Notes under the pieces: model-generated
The model's database searches: none
Told to the model about the DNA's origin: nothing
What the model saw: the letters and a program-made list of their open reading frames with translations, nothing else
Shown here: piece by piece, positions 43,834-53,751 of the stretch
Numbering within the stretch: position 1 is the first letter of the stretch
How the letters are laid out: each line of letters begins with the position of its first letter
Assembly: GCA_905339155.1 (NCBI GenBank)
Contig: CAJPFJ010000023.1
Location: forward strand, 1 to 64,000
DNA length: 64,000 nucleotides
Direction of reading: 5' to 3'
Origin: Methanosarcinales archaeon
GTDB taxonomy: Archaea > Halobacteriota > Methanosarcinia > Methanosarcinales > Methanoperedenaceae
Made by a program: the position numbers and the translations under genes

Positions 43834-45075
43834 ATGGAGACAAAAACGTCATCAACAAATGGTATTTTCGAAGACATGTTGATGCGTGCAATGATTTTCG
43901 AAAACAGAGAGGTACTGAGGTCTACATATACTCCGGATTATCTTCCGCACAGGAACGATCAAGTAAAAGGATTGGCTACAATATTGGTATCAGCCCTGAG
44001 GGGAGAAACCCCTTCTAATATCCTGATATACGGAAAGACCGGAACAGGTAAAACTGCTGTAGCAAAACATGTAGGCAGGGAACTTGAGAAAACAAGTGAA
44101 ACTCATGGCATACCATGTGTTGTAGTCTATATCAACTGTGAAGTGGTGGATACGCAATACCGTTTGCTGGCATCCATTGCGCGGCATTTCGAGAAGGACA
44201 TTCCTATGACAGGCTGGCCCACCGACCAGGTTTATACTGAATTAAAAAGCGCTCTGGACAGTGATAAACGCATAGCGATAATAATACTTGATGAAGTTGA
44301 TAAGCTTGTATGCAAAGGAGACGATGTGCTTTACAATCTTACAAGGATAAATTCGGACTTGAAAAAATCAAAAGTCAGTCTTATCGGTGTTACAAACGAT
44401 CTGAAATTTACGGAATTCCTCGATCCCAGGGTTAAAAGTTCACTGGGTGAAGAAGAGATAATTTTTCCCCCATACGATGCAAACCAGATAAGGGATATTC
44501 TTAACCAGAGAGCGCAGATGGCATTTAAACCCGAGGTACTGGAAGAGACTGTCATTCCACTTTGTGCAGCTTACGCAGCCCAGGAGCATGGAGATGCAAG
44601 GCGTGCACTTGACCTTTTGCGGGTATCAGGAGAGATCGCAGAACGAATAAAATCGAACAAGGTCCTGGAGGCACATGTCAAACAGGCCCAGGAGAAAATA
44701 GAAATAGACAGAATAGTGGAAGTAGTAAGGACATTGCCAAGTCAGTCCAAGCTTGTTCTCTTGAGTGTTGTCCTTCTTGGATATAATGGTGACAGTAATC
44801 TCACAACAGGCGAAGCATATAATATTTACAAGCAGATGTGCAGGTTGATAGGAATAGAAATCTTGACCCAGAGAAGGGTTACGGATTTGATATCTGAGCT
44901 TGATATGATGGGTATCCTGAATGCAACTGTTGTAAGTAAAGGAAGGTACGGAAGAACCAAAGAGATTTCTTTGAGCGTCCCCTCCGAAAGTACAAAAAGG
45001 GTACTATTTGAGGATTACAGGTTAAAACCACTGGAAGATTTCAGGCCGCCCAACCAGACAAAGCTGTATGCCTGA
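43834..45075 (+). CDS. orc1/cdc6: Orc1/Cdc6 replication initiator
   Basis: 413 residues with an AAA+ module: Walker A GKTGTGKT (67-74), Walker B IILDEVDK (DEVD 153-156), sensor 1 LIGVTNDL and sensor 2 HGDARRALDLLR. A C-terminal winged helix (residues about 300-400, TQRRVTDLISELDMMGI) binds ORB DNA. A perfect GGAGGT lies before the ATG. It should bind the adjacent ORBs and load the MCM helicase. A DNA region of 485 bases upstream is the likely origin. Confidence 0.95.
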   Translation: METKTSSTNGIFEDMLMRAMIFENREVLRSTYTPDYLPHRNDQVKGLATILVSALRGETPSNILIYGKTGTGKTAVAKHVGRELEKTSETHGIPCVVVYINCEVVDTQYRLLASIARHFEKDIPMTGWPTDQVYTELKSALDSDKRIAIIILDEVDKLVCKGDDVLYNLTRINSDLKKSKVSLIGVTNDLKFTEFLDPRVKSSLGEEEIIFPPYDANQIRDILNQRAQMAFKPEVLEETVIPLCAAYAAQEHGDARRALDLLRVSGEIAERIKSNKVLEAHVKQAQEKIEIDRIVEVVRTLPSQSKLVLLSVVLLGYNGDSNLTTGEAYNIYKQMCRLIGIEILTQRRVTDLISELDMMGILNATVVSKGRYGRTKEISLSVPSESTKRVLFEDYRLKPLEDFRPPNQTKLYA

Positions 45076-45088
45076 TTCTCACTTGTTA

Positions 45089-45670
45089 TTATTTAAAGCA
45101 AGCAAAATTCCCTCTTGGAATTAGCGAAATACAACCCAACAATGGCAATCGGCCAAATTTTGCTTTTCCGATCACCCATTCTTTTTTAATGGGAAGGCCC
45201 GGACTTATGCTTCCCTGCTGGTCATATGCGGCATTTGTTTTTGTGTTATCCCCTTTTGTAATGTAACCTGAATATGGGGCAGCAGGTCCTCCAGGCCACA
45301 TATTTTCGCCTTTGTTGACATAATACATAGCACGATGGATAATTGGGGTGCCTCCTTCTATTCCACGTGGTTTGTATAAGATGACATCGCCATATTCATC
45401 AAAAGACGAATAATTCAACTTTTTTCCTTCTTCATTTGTGATTATTTCCGTTCTGTCGATACTTTCAACAAAGATGATATCGCCGATCTGGATATGAGGG
45501 ATCATGCTCCCGCTTTCTACCGCTACCATGGGTGTATATAGCCCCAATGCGATCTTTGAAACCGAAGCAAAAATAACTACAACTGCAAGTACAAAGATTA
45601 GATCGTGCAAAAGCCCTGCCCAGAAACTATTACTTTCTTTAAAATTTTTTAATCTGTTTTTTAAATCCAT
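45089..45670 (-). CDS. Signal peptidase I, archaeal type (copy A)
   Basis: 193 residues with one N-terminal membrane helix and the catalytic Ser-Met in VAVESGSMIPHIQIGD. Histidine in [11 protein letters not shown] replaces the bacterial lysine, and aspartate lies in YITKGDNTKTNA: this is the archaeal/ER-type triad. A short C-terminal hydrophobic stretch (FGRLPLLGCISLIPRG) follows. It cuts signal peptides on the outer face. A paralogue lies 71 bases upstream on the same strand. Confidence 0.92.
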   Translation of the reverse strand: MDLKNRLKNFKESNSFWAGLLHDLIFVLAVVVIFASVSKIALGLYTPMVAVESGSMIPHIQIGDIIFVESIDRTEIITNEEGKKLNYSSFDEYGDVILYKPRGIEGGTPIIHRAMYYVNKGENMWPGGPAAPYSGYITKGDNTKTNAAYDQQGSISPGLPIKKEWVIGKAKFGRLPLLGCISLIPRGNFACFK

Positions 45671-45741
45671 AAATATCTTGAGATAATATCAGTTATCATA
45701 TTAAGGCTTGTCCTTTATCCAGATTTAAAATCAAAGATAAA

Positions 45742-46326
45742 CTACTGATTAAAACATGCCAGATTTCCTCTCAGGGTGAGTGAAACGCACCCCACTAAAG
45801 GTAATGGTCTAAACAGGGCAACTCCAATAACCCATTCTTTCTTGACAGGCTGCAAATAACTTATGCTTCCCTGCTGGTCGTATAGTGCATTTGTTTTGTT
45901 ATTATCCCCTTTTGTAATATAACCCGCATAGGGAGCAGAAGGCCCATCCGGCCACATAGGTTCGCCTTGATTGACATAATACATGGCACGATGAATAATA
46001 GGAATTCTTGCATCATTTCCTGATTGTCTATATAAAATAACATCACCGTAGTAACCAAAAGATAAATACCCTGTTTTTTCACCTTCATTAGATGTTATAA
46101 TTTCCGAGCGGTCAAGACTTTCAATAAAAATTATATCCCCTACATTCAGGTGTGGAGCCATGCTTTTACTTTCCACTGCTACCATCGGGGAAAAAAGACC
46201 AAGGGCAAGGTAAGAGATCGAGGAAAAAATCGCAACAACTACAAGCACAAATAAAAAATCCCGAAAAAGTCCCACCCAGAAATTCTCACTTTCCTTTATT
46301 TTTGTTATCGTTTCTATTATCCCCAT
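45742..46326 (-). CDS. Signal peptidase I, archaeal type (copy B)
   Basis: 194 residues, about 70 percent like copy A by eye, with [27 protein letters not shown] and [12 protein letters not shown]. The residue before the catalytic serine is lysine in place of glycine. The true start is taken as ATG 46326 ([17 protein letters not shown]), because the open frame upstream reads into the divergent hisS promoter and encodes unrelated residues. A recent tandem duplication is likely; the copies may differ in substrate preference. Confidence 0.9.
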   Translation of the reverse strand: MGIIETITKIKESENFWVGLFRDFLFVLVVVAIFSSISYLALGLFSPMVAVESKSMAPHLNVGDIIFIESLDRSEIITSNEGEKTGYLSFGYYGDVILYRQSGNDARIPIIHRAMYYVNQGEPMWPDGPSAPYAGYITKGDNNKTNALYDQQGSISYLQPVKKEWVIGVALFRPLPLVGCVSLTLRGNLACFNQ

Positions 46327-46465
46327 GATCCTATCTGTAATACAATTAGATATATTAATTGTTACTATTTTTTCAATTCTTAATGTATCATTCTCGAAAA
46401 TGTTACGGAAACCATACAGGTTTATTAATATCAAAGCTGTATTCGAGACAAAAGGAAGATTATTA

Positions 46466-47704
46466 ATGGAGCTCCAGAAACCCAGAGGAACGCGTGATTT
46501 CCTGCCAGAAGAAATGGCAAAGCGAAGATATATTGAAAATAAGTTGCGCGAGGTTGCTACACATTGGGGATATGGGGAGATAAAAACCCCGACATTTGAG
46601 CATATTGAGCTTTTCACGCAAAAATCAGGTGATGGGATACTTGGTGAAATTTATAATTTCAAGGACAAGGGCGACCGCGAGATAGCGCTTCGCCCTGAAC
46701 TGACCGCTCCTGTTGTCAGGATGTATGTGGAAACTCTCCAGAGGTCGCCAAAGCCACTGAAATTCTTTTATTTTGATAACTGTTTCAGGTATGAGCGCCC
46801 CCAGAAAGGACGTTTCCGTGAGTTTTTCCAGTTCGGGGTCGAGATAATAGGAAGCGCACGTCCGGAGTCGGATGCAGAAATAATAGCGCTTGCGGTTGAA
46901 ATGCTAAAAAGCGCAGGAGTCAGGGGAGATCTCCATGTCGGAAATCTCGGAATTGTACGGGCTCTTTTAAAAGATATCCGGCCTGAACACCAGGGCAAGA
47001 TCATGCGGCTTGTGGATAAGAAGGATGATAAAGGGCTTGAGGAGTTTCTCGATGAGATCAATGCACCTGATGATATGAGAGGAAAATTGTTCCGATTGAT
47101 AGGATTACATGGTGAAAACGCGGTGCATGAAGCGAATGAGCTTGTGGGGGACATCGATGCGATATCACAATTCAAAGCGCTTCTTGATCTCCTGGATGTC
47201 TATGGCCTGGAATACCAGGTTGACCTTGGCATTGCAAGAGGTCTTGATTATTATACCGGCATGGTGTTTGAGATTTATTGTGAAGGTCTTGGCGCCCAGA
47301 ACCAGGTGTGCGGCGGTGGTTCATACAGACTTGCATCTTTATTCGGCGGCGAGGACGCACCATCAACCGGATATGCTATCGGGTTTGACAGGATAATGGA
47401 GATTTGTGAGGTAAATCCCCAGGTGCCCGGGCGCATTGTGGTAGTCTCGTTCGAGGACACGCGCAAGGAAGCAATAGTTATTGCAAATAAGCTCAGAGAG
47501 CATCTCCCGACATACTTAGACGTCATGGGGCGCAAGTTCAAAGACCAGATTTCCTATGCCAATACGATTGGCGCAAGTCATGTGGTTATCGTGGGGAGAA
47601 ACGAGCTTGATTCAGGGAAGGTGGCTCTTAAGGACATGAAGACCGGGGAGCAGGAGCTTATTACGGTCGAGGAAGTGGCGCAAAGGCTGGGTGAAAGCAG
47701 TTAG
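46466..47704 (+). CDS. hisS: Histidyl-tRNA synthetase
   Basis: Class II synthetase of 412 residues starting [20 protein letters not shown]. Motif 2 is [20 protein letters not shown], the histidine-binding signature is [15 protein letters not shown], motif 3 is [13 protein letters not shown], and a C-terminal anticodon-binding domain closes the protein. It charges tRNA-His. The open frame extends 141 bases upstream to 46325, but that part is hydrophobic and not family-like, so the ATG at 46466 with AGGAAG upstream is used. Confidence 0.95.
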   Translation: MELQKPRGTRDFLPEEMAKRRYIENKLREVATHWGYGEIKTPTFEHIELFTQKSGDGILGEIYNFKDKGDREIALRPELTAPVVRMYVETLQRSPKPLKFFYFDNCFRYERPQKGRFREFFQFGVEIIGSARPESDAEIIALAVEMLKSAGVRGDLHVGNLGIVRALLKDIRPEHQGKIMRLVDKKDDKGLEEFLDEINAPDDMRGKLFRLIGLHGENAVHEANELVGDIDAISQFKALLDLLDVYGLEYQVDLGIARGLDYYTGMVFEIYCEGLGAQNQVCGGGSYRLASLFGGEDAPSTGYAIGFDRIMEICEVNPQVPGRIVVVSFEDTRKEAIVIANKLREHLPTYLDVMGRKFKDQISYANTIGASHVVIVGRNELDSGKVALKDMKTGEQELITVEEVAQRLGESS

Positions 47705-47889
47705 TAATTCCCCGGGAAATCAGGCACGCCTATCCGGGATCAAAGCTGCTGTTCAGGAAGATCTCGCATAAGGATATACTGACTACGCGTTTCACGAACA
47801 TGCAATTATTGAAAACCATGCAGTACAACAAGGCATGACCCATAGGAATAATTTAATATCTCAAAATAGTATCATAAACATGAGAAAAC

Positions 47890-48351
47890 ATGATTTTAAA
47901 CTTCCAGCTTACAAACGTGGAATCCAAAGTTTATTCGACCGCTGATGATATTCGAAAGTACAAGAATATCAATATAAATTATGATGTAAATCTTAAAAAT
48001 CCATCATTAGTTGCCCAGAATACTCCCTTTGGAGAAAAATCAGTATTAAGGGTTGAGTACACTTTTGCAATCAATTATCTTAGCCCCAATATCGGTCACA
48101 TCAGGTTTGAGGGTGTAACGGATTATTACAGCGACGAGGATTTAAAAGCCCTGAAGGAAAAATGGGACTCAGGAAAAGCGCCGGGGGACATCCAGAACGA
48201 GCTGGCAAACACAATGGTTGCAAATCTTGCTCCTCTTGCGTTACTGCTCTCAAAGTCGCTTGGTCTTCCGCCATCGATGCCTATTCCGGTAATTAATTTC
48301 CAGCAGCAAGCACAAAAGAAAAAGGAAGAGCCAACTTTTTATCACGGCTAA
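47890..48351 (+). CDS. SecB-like archaeal conserved protein (MJ0357 type)
   Basis: 153 residues with FAINYLSPNIGHIRFEGVTDY, which resembles the SecB-like fold family reported for archaeal MJ0357 proteins, and a hydrophobic stretch LAPLALLLSKSLGLPPSMPI near the end. SecB-type proteins act as export or general chaperones; the archaeal role is inferred. It is convergent with the next gene, overlapping by four bases. 185 bases of spacer before it hold no recognised element. Confidence 0.6.
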   Translation: MILNFQLTNVESKVYSTADDIRKYKNININYDVNLKNPSLVAQNTPFGEKSVLRVEYTFAINYLSPNIGHIRFEGVTDYYSDEDLKALKEKWDSGKAPGDIQNELANTMVANLAPLALLLSKSLGLPPSMPIPVINFQQQAQKKKEEPTFYHG

Positions 48352-48665
48352 TAATTATCCATCGTGGCTTTAACGCTATTTTTATACTCATCTTTTAGCG
48401 AATAGACATTATGGTCACCTTTTACATCTATTCTTAAAACGCCAAGCCTTGTATTCATAAGACCGACCATTGCTGAAATCCCCCTGTAATTGACATCAAA
48501 TCCCTGTTGCTTAAGAAGATCAAATACATTCTGGGTTGTGTAAGGTTTCTCATCGAGAAACAATTTCAAGACTGATTTCCTGATGCCAGTTTCATCTCTT
48601 GCCAGGTATTTTGCAAGTCTTGTTTTCAGGGCATCATTTTCTTTTCCGGTCAGTGAAACCACCAA
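48348..48665 (-). CDS. DUF2551 winged-helix protein
   Basis: 105 residues with a winged-helix pattern (TTQNVFDLLKQQGFDVNYRG, then ISAMVGLMNTRLGVLRID and a beta wing HNVYSL). The sequence matches DUF2551, small proteins of methanogens. It is probably a DNA-binding regulator; its targets are not known. There is no ligand domain. Confidence 0.75.
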   Translation of the reverse strand: MVVSLTGKENDALKTRLAKYLARDETGIRKSVLKLFLDEKPYTTQNVFDLLKQQGFDVNYRGISAMVGLMNTRLGVLRIDVKGDHNVYSLKDEYKNSVKATMDNY

Positions 48666-48706
48666 TTCCCATTATTCGATTTTTAGAGTTTATACCTTTC
48701 CATGTA

Positions 48707-49732
48707 TCAAAGCGGAGTCATTTCCACGACCAAACCGTTTTTCATGGGATATCTCTCGATGACTGACACTTTGCATCCGATTTTTTTAAATTCACCTGCA
48801 AGATTCCGGGCTATCCACCAGGCAGTATCAACAGTACCATGTTTATCCGCAAACATTTCCTTATGTACTCCCAACTCTTCCAATAGGTGCACACAATCTC
48901 CCTGGATAACTCCATAGACGAGAGTACCGTCATCTGTTATTTCATCAAAATACCTGGCGGATTTTTTGGCTATACGCTTAAATCTTTCCCGCAGCTGCAC
49001 TGCGTCCTTGAATCTTGAGGAACAAAAATGCAGCTTTTCAAAGTCCAGAGATTCTGCCACTTCTTTACTTCCAAGTGCGGCACAGGAGGTATCATTAACA
49101 GGTAGATATCCCAGTTTCTTAAGTTCAGCCAGATTTGTTTCTGAAAATTCAAGCTCATTTACGTTCAAAAAACCATCGACTTCTTTTAATAAGGAAATTA
49201 CTCCGCTAAAGTCGAAGGTTATTGCCGGGATCTCTATCCCTGTTAAAATACCCATTTTATGCGCTTCAATAATAGAGACCCTGTAATATGTGCGGCCAAT
49301 ATTTTGAAGTATATTCCGGGGAGGATGAAACCTGATTTCATCAAGACCGGCTCTTCTTAACGATTCAAGTACCTCTTTGTTCGGGGCAAGAGCTGTATAT
49401 AAATGAATATGATGTGATTTACCAAATTTATTTTTCAGTAAATTAATATAATGAACAACCCGGTCTAACCTCAATAGCGGCTCTCCGCCTGTAATGCCTG
49501 TCCCCAGGGCATCCATTGAAATGGCCTCTTCTATCAGGTCTTCATCCCTGTTAACAAGCCTTTCATTTGCAAATATTTTATCCTTTCCACGTCGTTCATT
49601 TGAAACAGGACAATAAAAGCAATTCTTCCCGCATACGCCTGTAACAAAGAGAACCATTTTGGCTCCCTTATAACATAATCGGCAGCCTTCAGGAAGGAAA
49701 TTAAAAAAAGAACCACTGTTATCTTTTTCCAT
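48707..49732 (-). CDS. Radical SAM protein, COG2108 type
   Basis: The 4Fe-4S motif C-x3-C-x2-C is CGKNCFYC, early in the protein, after GCRLCYKGAKMVLFVTG, which adds two more cysteines. GITGGEPLLRLDRV is the SAM-binding GGE motif. The family is an archaeal group related to pyruvate formate-lyase activating enzyme and has no known reaction. The 341-residue length is usual. The prenyl synthase gene ends three bases upstream, so both share an operon. Confidence 0.82.
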   Translation of the reverse strand: MEKDNSGSFFNFLPEGCRLCYKGAKMVLFVTGVCGKNCFYCPVSNERRGKDKIFANERLVNRDEDLIEEAISMDALGTGITGGEPLLRLDRVVHYINLLKNKFGKSHHIHLYTALAPNKEVLESLRRAGLDEIRFHPPRNILQNIGRTYYRVSIIEAHKMGILTGIEIPAITFDFSGVISLLKEVDGFLNVNELEFSETNLAELKKLGYLPVNDTSCAALGSKEVAESLDFEKLHFCSSRFKDAVQLRERFKRIAKKSARYFDEITDDGTLVYGVIQGDCVHLLEELGVHKEMFADKHGTVDTAWWIARNLAGEFKKIGCKVSVIERYPMKNGLVVEMTPL

Positions 49733-49735
49733 AGG

Positions 49736-50650
49736 TTACTTATTGCGGGCTATTATATAATCACCCAATTCATTAAGCTTTGTTTTGGCATAGCTGTTAT
49801 CAAAGTTCTCGATCTGGCGTTTTGCATGATCTATCTCTTCTATTGCTACGTTCCTGGCATTTTCAATCGACAGAGAGACAAGATGTATAAATTCTCCATT
49901 ATTGCATTTCATCATTCTTTCGATTGATATCCCTGAATTAATTGCATCAAGAAGTACAATAGATGGCCGTCCCATGAAAAGGTCTTTCTTTACAGGCTTA
50001 CCTAAGTCATCTTCCCTTGAAATACAATCCAGTATGTCATCACGTATCTGGAAAGCAAGACCAATGTGATTTCCGAATTCCTTGAGTTTTTTTATCTGTG
50101 TTTCATTTCCTCCGCCAACAAGAGCCCCAACTTCTGCAGCTGAACTGAAAAGTGACCCTGTTTTCCTGAAAGCAAGGTCAAGATAGCTTTTTTTATCCTT
50201 TGCAAATTCCACAAGCTCCATTGCTTCGCCCTCTCCCATATAGAACAGTGAATCCGCAATAGCATGGATAAGCCTCGGATCACGCGCTGCGATCCTGAGT
50301 GAAAGCGCTGCAAGGATCTGTACGGTCAGCAAAGCCATATCGTTGCCCCACAGAGTATGTACCGTGGATCGGCCGCGCCTTTTTTCAGATTTGTCTATCA
50401 CATCATCCAGCACCAGCGATGAGGAATGTATCAATTCAATAGACGCTGCTGCAAAGCAGGCTTTTTCGGCTGTACCGCCAACTGCTTCACTTGCAAGTGT
50501 CACAAGAGCCGGCCTGATTCGTTTTCCTTTTGATAATATAGCATAACTGACAGCGGCGGCAAGTTCAGGAGGCTTTATATCCATAAGCAGGTTTGGCATC
50601 TCTGCGTCCACCAATCTTGCGCGCTGTGCCAGAAGTTGCTCTATGTCCAT
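49736..50650 (-). CDS. idsA: Polyprenyl diphosphate synthase (geranylgeranyl/farnesyl type)
   Basis: 304 residues with the first aspartate-rich motif in LVLDDVIDKSEKRRG (DDxxD) and the second in FQIRDDILDC. KGKRIRPALVTLAS is also typical. It builds C15/C20 isoprenyl diphosphates for archaeal lipids. Chain length is set by residues before the first motif (IELIHSSS) but cannot be stated surely. It precedes the radical SAM gene by three bases. Confidence 0.92.
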   Translation of the reverse strand: MDIEQLLAQRARLVDAEMPNLLMDIKPPELAAAVSYAILSKGKRIRPALVTLASEAVGGTAEKACFAAASIELIHSSSLVLDDVIDKSEKRRGRSTVHTLWGNDMALLTVQILAALSLRIAARDPRLIHAIADSLFYMGEGEAMELVEFAKDKKSYLDLAFRKTGSLFSSAAEVGALVGGGNETQIKKLKEFGNHIGLAFQIRDDILDCISREDDLGKPVKKDLFMGRPSIVLLDAINSGISIERMMKCNNGEFIHLVSLSIENARNVAIEEIDHAKRQIENFDNSYAKTKLNELGDYIIARNK

Positions 50651-50785
50651 TATTCACACCCTTAACCTGAATATATCAAAAGGATTTCTATTTAGTAGCA
50701 TGTTTCTTTATAATTTACACTAATCATAAATAGATTTTATCTTTTATTTTGAAAATATCAATTGATTTATAATGATAATTCCCTC

Positions 50786-51943
50786 TCATATATCCAGCTT
50801 TCGCATTCTATTAACGGCTTCATTGATCCTGTCCACCGGTTGCGTCAGGGCAAACCGTACATACCCTTCGCCAAATTCACCGAACCCGATGCCGGGTGTT
50901 GCCACAATCCCCGCTTTTTCAAGAAGCATCTTTGAAAAGTCAGTAGCTTTTCCATTTACATGAGCCCACACATAGAAAGTAGCTTTGGGCGGTTTTACAT
51001 CAAGCCCCAGTTCCTTAAGGCCTGTAAGGAGAGCATCGCGCCTTTCCTTATAAATTTTATTCATATCACGCACACAATCCTGGGGACCGGCAAGAGCTGC
51101 GATCCCTGCTTCCTGGATGGCTTCAAATGCTCCGGAATCCACATTCGTTTTAACCTTTCCAAGACCCTCCAGTATCTCGCGGTTCCCAACTGCAAAACCA
51201 AGTCTCCAGCCTGTCATATTATATGTTTTTGAGAGAGAATGCATCTCGATCCCTACATCTTTTGCACCTCTCGCATTCAGGAAACTTGGCGCTTTATAGC
51301 CATCGTAAGTCATTTCCGAATATGCATCATCGTGTACCACTATGACTTTATTTTCATTTGCAAAATCCACAACTTCTTCAAAGAATTTTATGGACGCAGT
51401 CGCAGAAGTAGGGTTATTGGGGTAATTCAGGAACATGAGCTTTGACTTTTTTGCTACATCGTTTGGTACTGCCTCAAGGTCGGGAAGAAACTCATTCTCG
51501 GCAAGTAGCGGCATCTTAAATGGCTTAGCGCTTGCAAGGATAGAACCGATATTATAAACAGGATACCCGGGATCAGGAACAAGAGACACATCACCGGGGT
51601 TCAGGAACGCCAGCGGGATGTGGGCTATTCCTTCCTTTGAACCGATAAGTGTGAGAACCTCGTCCTCAGGGTTTAAGTTAACGTTCATTGTTCTCCTGTA
51701 CCAATCTGCCGCTGCTGTCCTGAAAGATAACATACCTTCATAAGAAGGATACCTGTGCCTGTCCGGATTGTCCAGAGATTTTTTCATCGCATCAACAATA
51801 TGTGGTGGGGTAGGCATGTCCGGGTCGCCGATTCCAAGGTTAATGACATCAATGCCTTTTCTTATGATCTCGGATTTTGCTTTATCGATAGCGGCAAACA
51901 AATAAGGTGGTAATGAATTGATCCTATCAGCATACTTAATCAT
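50786..51943 (-). CDS. dapL: LL-diaminopimelate aminotransferase
   Basis: Class I PLP aminotransferase of 385 residues with [45 protein letters not shown] and the PLP-lysine motif [16 protein letters not shown]. Motifs and length match DapL, which makes LL-diaminopimelate directly from tetrahydrodipicolinate for lysine synthesis. Other class I aminotransferases are close, so specificity is likely rather than certain. Confidence 0.85.
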   Translation of the reverse strand: MIKYADRINSLPPYLFAAIDKAKSEIIRKGIDVINLGIGDPDMPTPPHIVDAMKKSLDNPDRHRYPSYEGMLSFRTAAADWYRRTMNVNLNPEDEVLTLIGSKEGIAHIPLAFLNPGDVSLVPDPGYPVYNIGSILASAKPFKMPLLAENEFLPDLEAVPNDVAKKSKLMFLNYPNNPTSATASIKFFEEVVDFANENKVIVVHDDAYSEMTYDGYKAPSFLNARGAKDVGIEMHSLSKTYNMTGWRLGFAVGNREILEGLGKVKTNVDSGAFEAIQEAGIAALAGPQDCVRDMNKIYKERRDALLTGLKELGLDVKPPKATFYVWAHVNGKATDFSKMLLEKAGIVATPGIGFGEFGEGYVRFALTQPVDRINEAVNRMRKLDI

Positions 51944-52102
51944 GGAGCTTTTTGATGTTGTTTAGGTATATAAGATATGAGTTTTTGATTTTTTTGACTA
52001 ATAAACAAAGCAAAAGCGAAGGATTTTTATCCCCTAATGAATTTATTCATCCCGGAATAATCTGATATAGGTGATTTCGATTATGGATAAAGAGGATTAA
52101 AC

Positions 52103-53323
52103 ATGAAGAAGGGTGGATTTAAGAATAAATTATTAATTGAATTGATGATAACTTTTGTAATTATTGTAAATATTTCTACTGTTGGAGCATCTAACTATGA
52201 TACAGGTTCTTATCCCGGGAATAGTTTTATTGATCCGTCAGTTCAAATAAATGTGAGTGATTTCTCTATTGGTTCTGAGAGCTATATCGGTCCATTCACT
52301 TCGTTCACCGGAGAGTATGCCCATATAGGCAGTTACAGCGATTTCCAGGATGGTGTCAGCAATTCCGGAACGATAAACATAAAAGATGACGCTGTTGTCG
52401 CCCATGGCGCTCATCTGGAAGGGGATATCGAGATCGGGAGTCATGCTTTTATCGGATTTAACTCATATATAAAGGATGCAAAAATTGGTGATGAGGCCTA
52501 TATCGGAATTGGAAGTAAAATTATAGGTATTGACATCCCCCCCGGAAAATCTGTTCCCCAGGCAGCTATTATCGATAGTGCAGACGATATCCAAAAGCTT
52601 GAAGAAGTTACAAAAGAGCAGGAAGAATTCGTTCAGGAAGTAATAGGCGTCAATAGAGTTCTTGCGATAGGGTACACCAGGTTATTCGATAATAGTGGAG
52701 AATCGGCCTTTGGTAAAGTCGGCCCTAATGGCGACGGGGATATACTATTAGATGGAAAGGACATCCTTTCCAGAAGCGGAAGTAATGAACCCGTTATTGG
52801 AGCAGGATCTGTTATTGAGTCAGCCCGAATAATCGGGAAAGTTTTCCTGGGTGAGAATAGTAAAGTCGAGAGTGGAACATCTATCAGGGCAGATGAAGGG
52901 ATTCCCATAACAATTGGAAAGAATGCGATGATAGGCATGAACAATACATTCCATTCCTTGAATGATCAAGAGATCATTATTGGAAATGATCTGAATCTCG
53001 GAAGCGATTCAGTATTACATGGACAGCTCGTTCTGGGTGATAATGTCCGCATAGGGAACAACGCGGTAGTCTTTAAGTCCACGATAGGAAATAACGTGGA
53101 TGTAGGTGACAATGCAATTGTTGTGGGTGTGAAAGTCCCGGATGGAACTGTGATACCTCCAGGATTAGTTGTTGCAACTAAAAAAGATGTGAGGATGTTG
53201 AATCCGAATGATGTTGCAGCAGGCACCAAATGGGCATCAATAATAAATCTATTCTCTGTAGCTATGATCCCTATAGTTCTTGGACTTGTCGTATCAGTGA
53301 TCTTAAGAAAAAAAGAGCATTAA
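52103..53323 (+). CDS. Exported double gamma-carbonic-anhydrase-like protein, membrane anchored
   Basis: 406 residues: signal peptide (1-29), two left-handed beta-helix domains (about 38-155 and 228-360) and a C-terminal helix (383-401) with a basic tail. Both domains follow Methanosarcina thermophila Cam. In domain 2, R262 and E265 (SIRADEG), H284 and H306 match Cam R59, E62, H81 and H122, but the H117 position is S301. Domain 1 keeps H101 (AHGAH) at the H117 position and lacks the others. Since each Cam site uses H117 from a neighbouring subunit, one composite metal site is possible. GAGG lies before the ATG. Activity is not proven. Confidence 0.8.
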   Translation: MKKGGFKNKLLIELMITFVIIVNISTVGASNYDTGSYPGNSFIDPSVQINVSDFSIGSESYIGPFTSFTGEYAHIGSYSDFQDGVSNSGTINIKDDAVVAHGAHLEGDIEIGSHAFIGFNSYIKDAKIGDEAYIGIGSKIIGIDIPPGKSVPQAAIIDSADDIQKLEEVTKEQEEFVQEVIGVNRVLAIGYTRLFDNSGESAFGKVGPNGDGDILLDGKDILSRSGSNEPVIGAGSVIESARIIGKVFLGENSKVESGTSIRADEGIPITIGKNAMIGMNNTFHSLNDQEIIIGNDLNLGSDSVLHGQLVLGDNVRIGNNAVVFKSTIGNNVDVGDNAIVVGVKVPDGTVIPPGLVVATKKDVRMLNPNDVAAGTKWASIINLFSVAMIPIVLGLVVSVILRKKEH

Positions 53324-53335
53324 GAGGATTAAATC

Positions 53336-53698
53336 TCAATCCTCTTCATCATCTTCTTCGTCTTCTTTTCCTGCTTCAAGCAACAATTCGCCATATATTA
53401 ATTTTTCAATTATCTGGGAAACAAAAAGACGCTTATGATATTTTTCGATATCTTCATTCAGATGAAGCTGTGCATCGATCTGGACCCTTAGCAATACGAA
53501 CCTGAATTTTTCAAGGTCGTCGATCTCCAGGAATTTTATGGTCTCCAGAAAATATGGTAATTTATCAGGGTCATCCACGACTTGCGCTATAATCATAATA
53601 TTCTCATGGATTTTTTCGATATCCACATCAATTTGACCTGTAAGAAGTTCTAATGTCTTCAATGAATATTTCTTATCCTTGAAAAAAATAACATCCAT
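53336..53698 (-). CDS. Hypothetical protein with acidic tail
   Basis: 120 residues, helical, not recognised. It starts MDVIFFKDKKYSLKTLELLT and ends in a run of aspartate and glutamate (EDEEDDEED), as in some archaeal proteins that bind basic partners. ATG 53698 is preferred to a TTG three codons upstream. It sits divergently 53 bases from the tRNA methyltransferase gene. Confidence 0.6.
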   Translation of the reverse strand: MDVIFFKDKKYSLKTLELLTGQIDVDIEKIHENIMIIAQVVDDPDKLPYFLETIKFLEIDDLEKFRFVLLRVQIDAQLHLNEDIEKYHKRLFVSQIIEKLIYGELLLEAGKEDEEDDEED

Positions 53699-53751
53699 AA
53701 TAACCAAGTATTCTATATCTAATTAGTCCTATATTACCCCAGCGGAGAAAA

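Noticed and set aside
46325-46465. N-terminal extension of histidyl-tRNA synthetase
   Set aside because: The frame is open, but the residues are hydrophobic and unlike the family start, and the bases overlap the divergent signal-peptidase promoter.
46327-46617. Long N-terminal extension of signal peptidase copy B
   Set aside because: It would run antisense through the hisS start, and copy A begins at the equivalent methionine.
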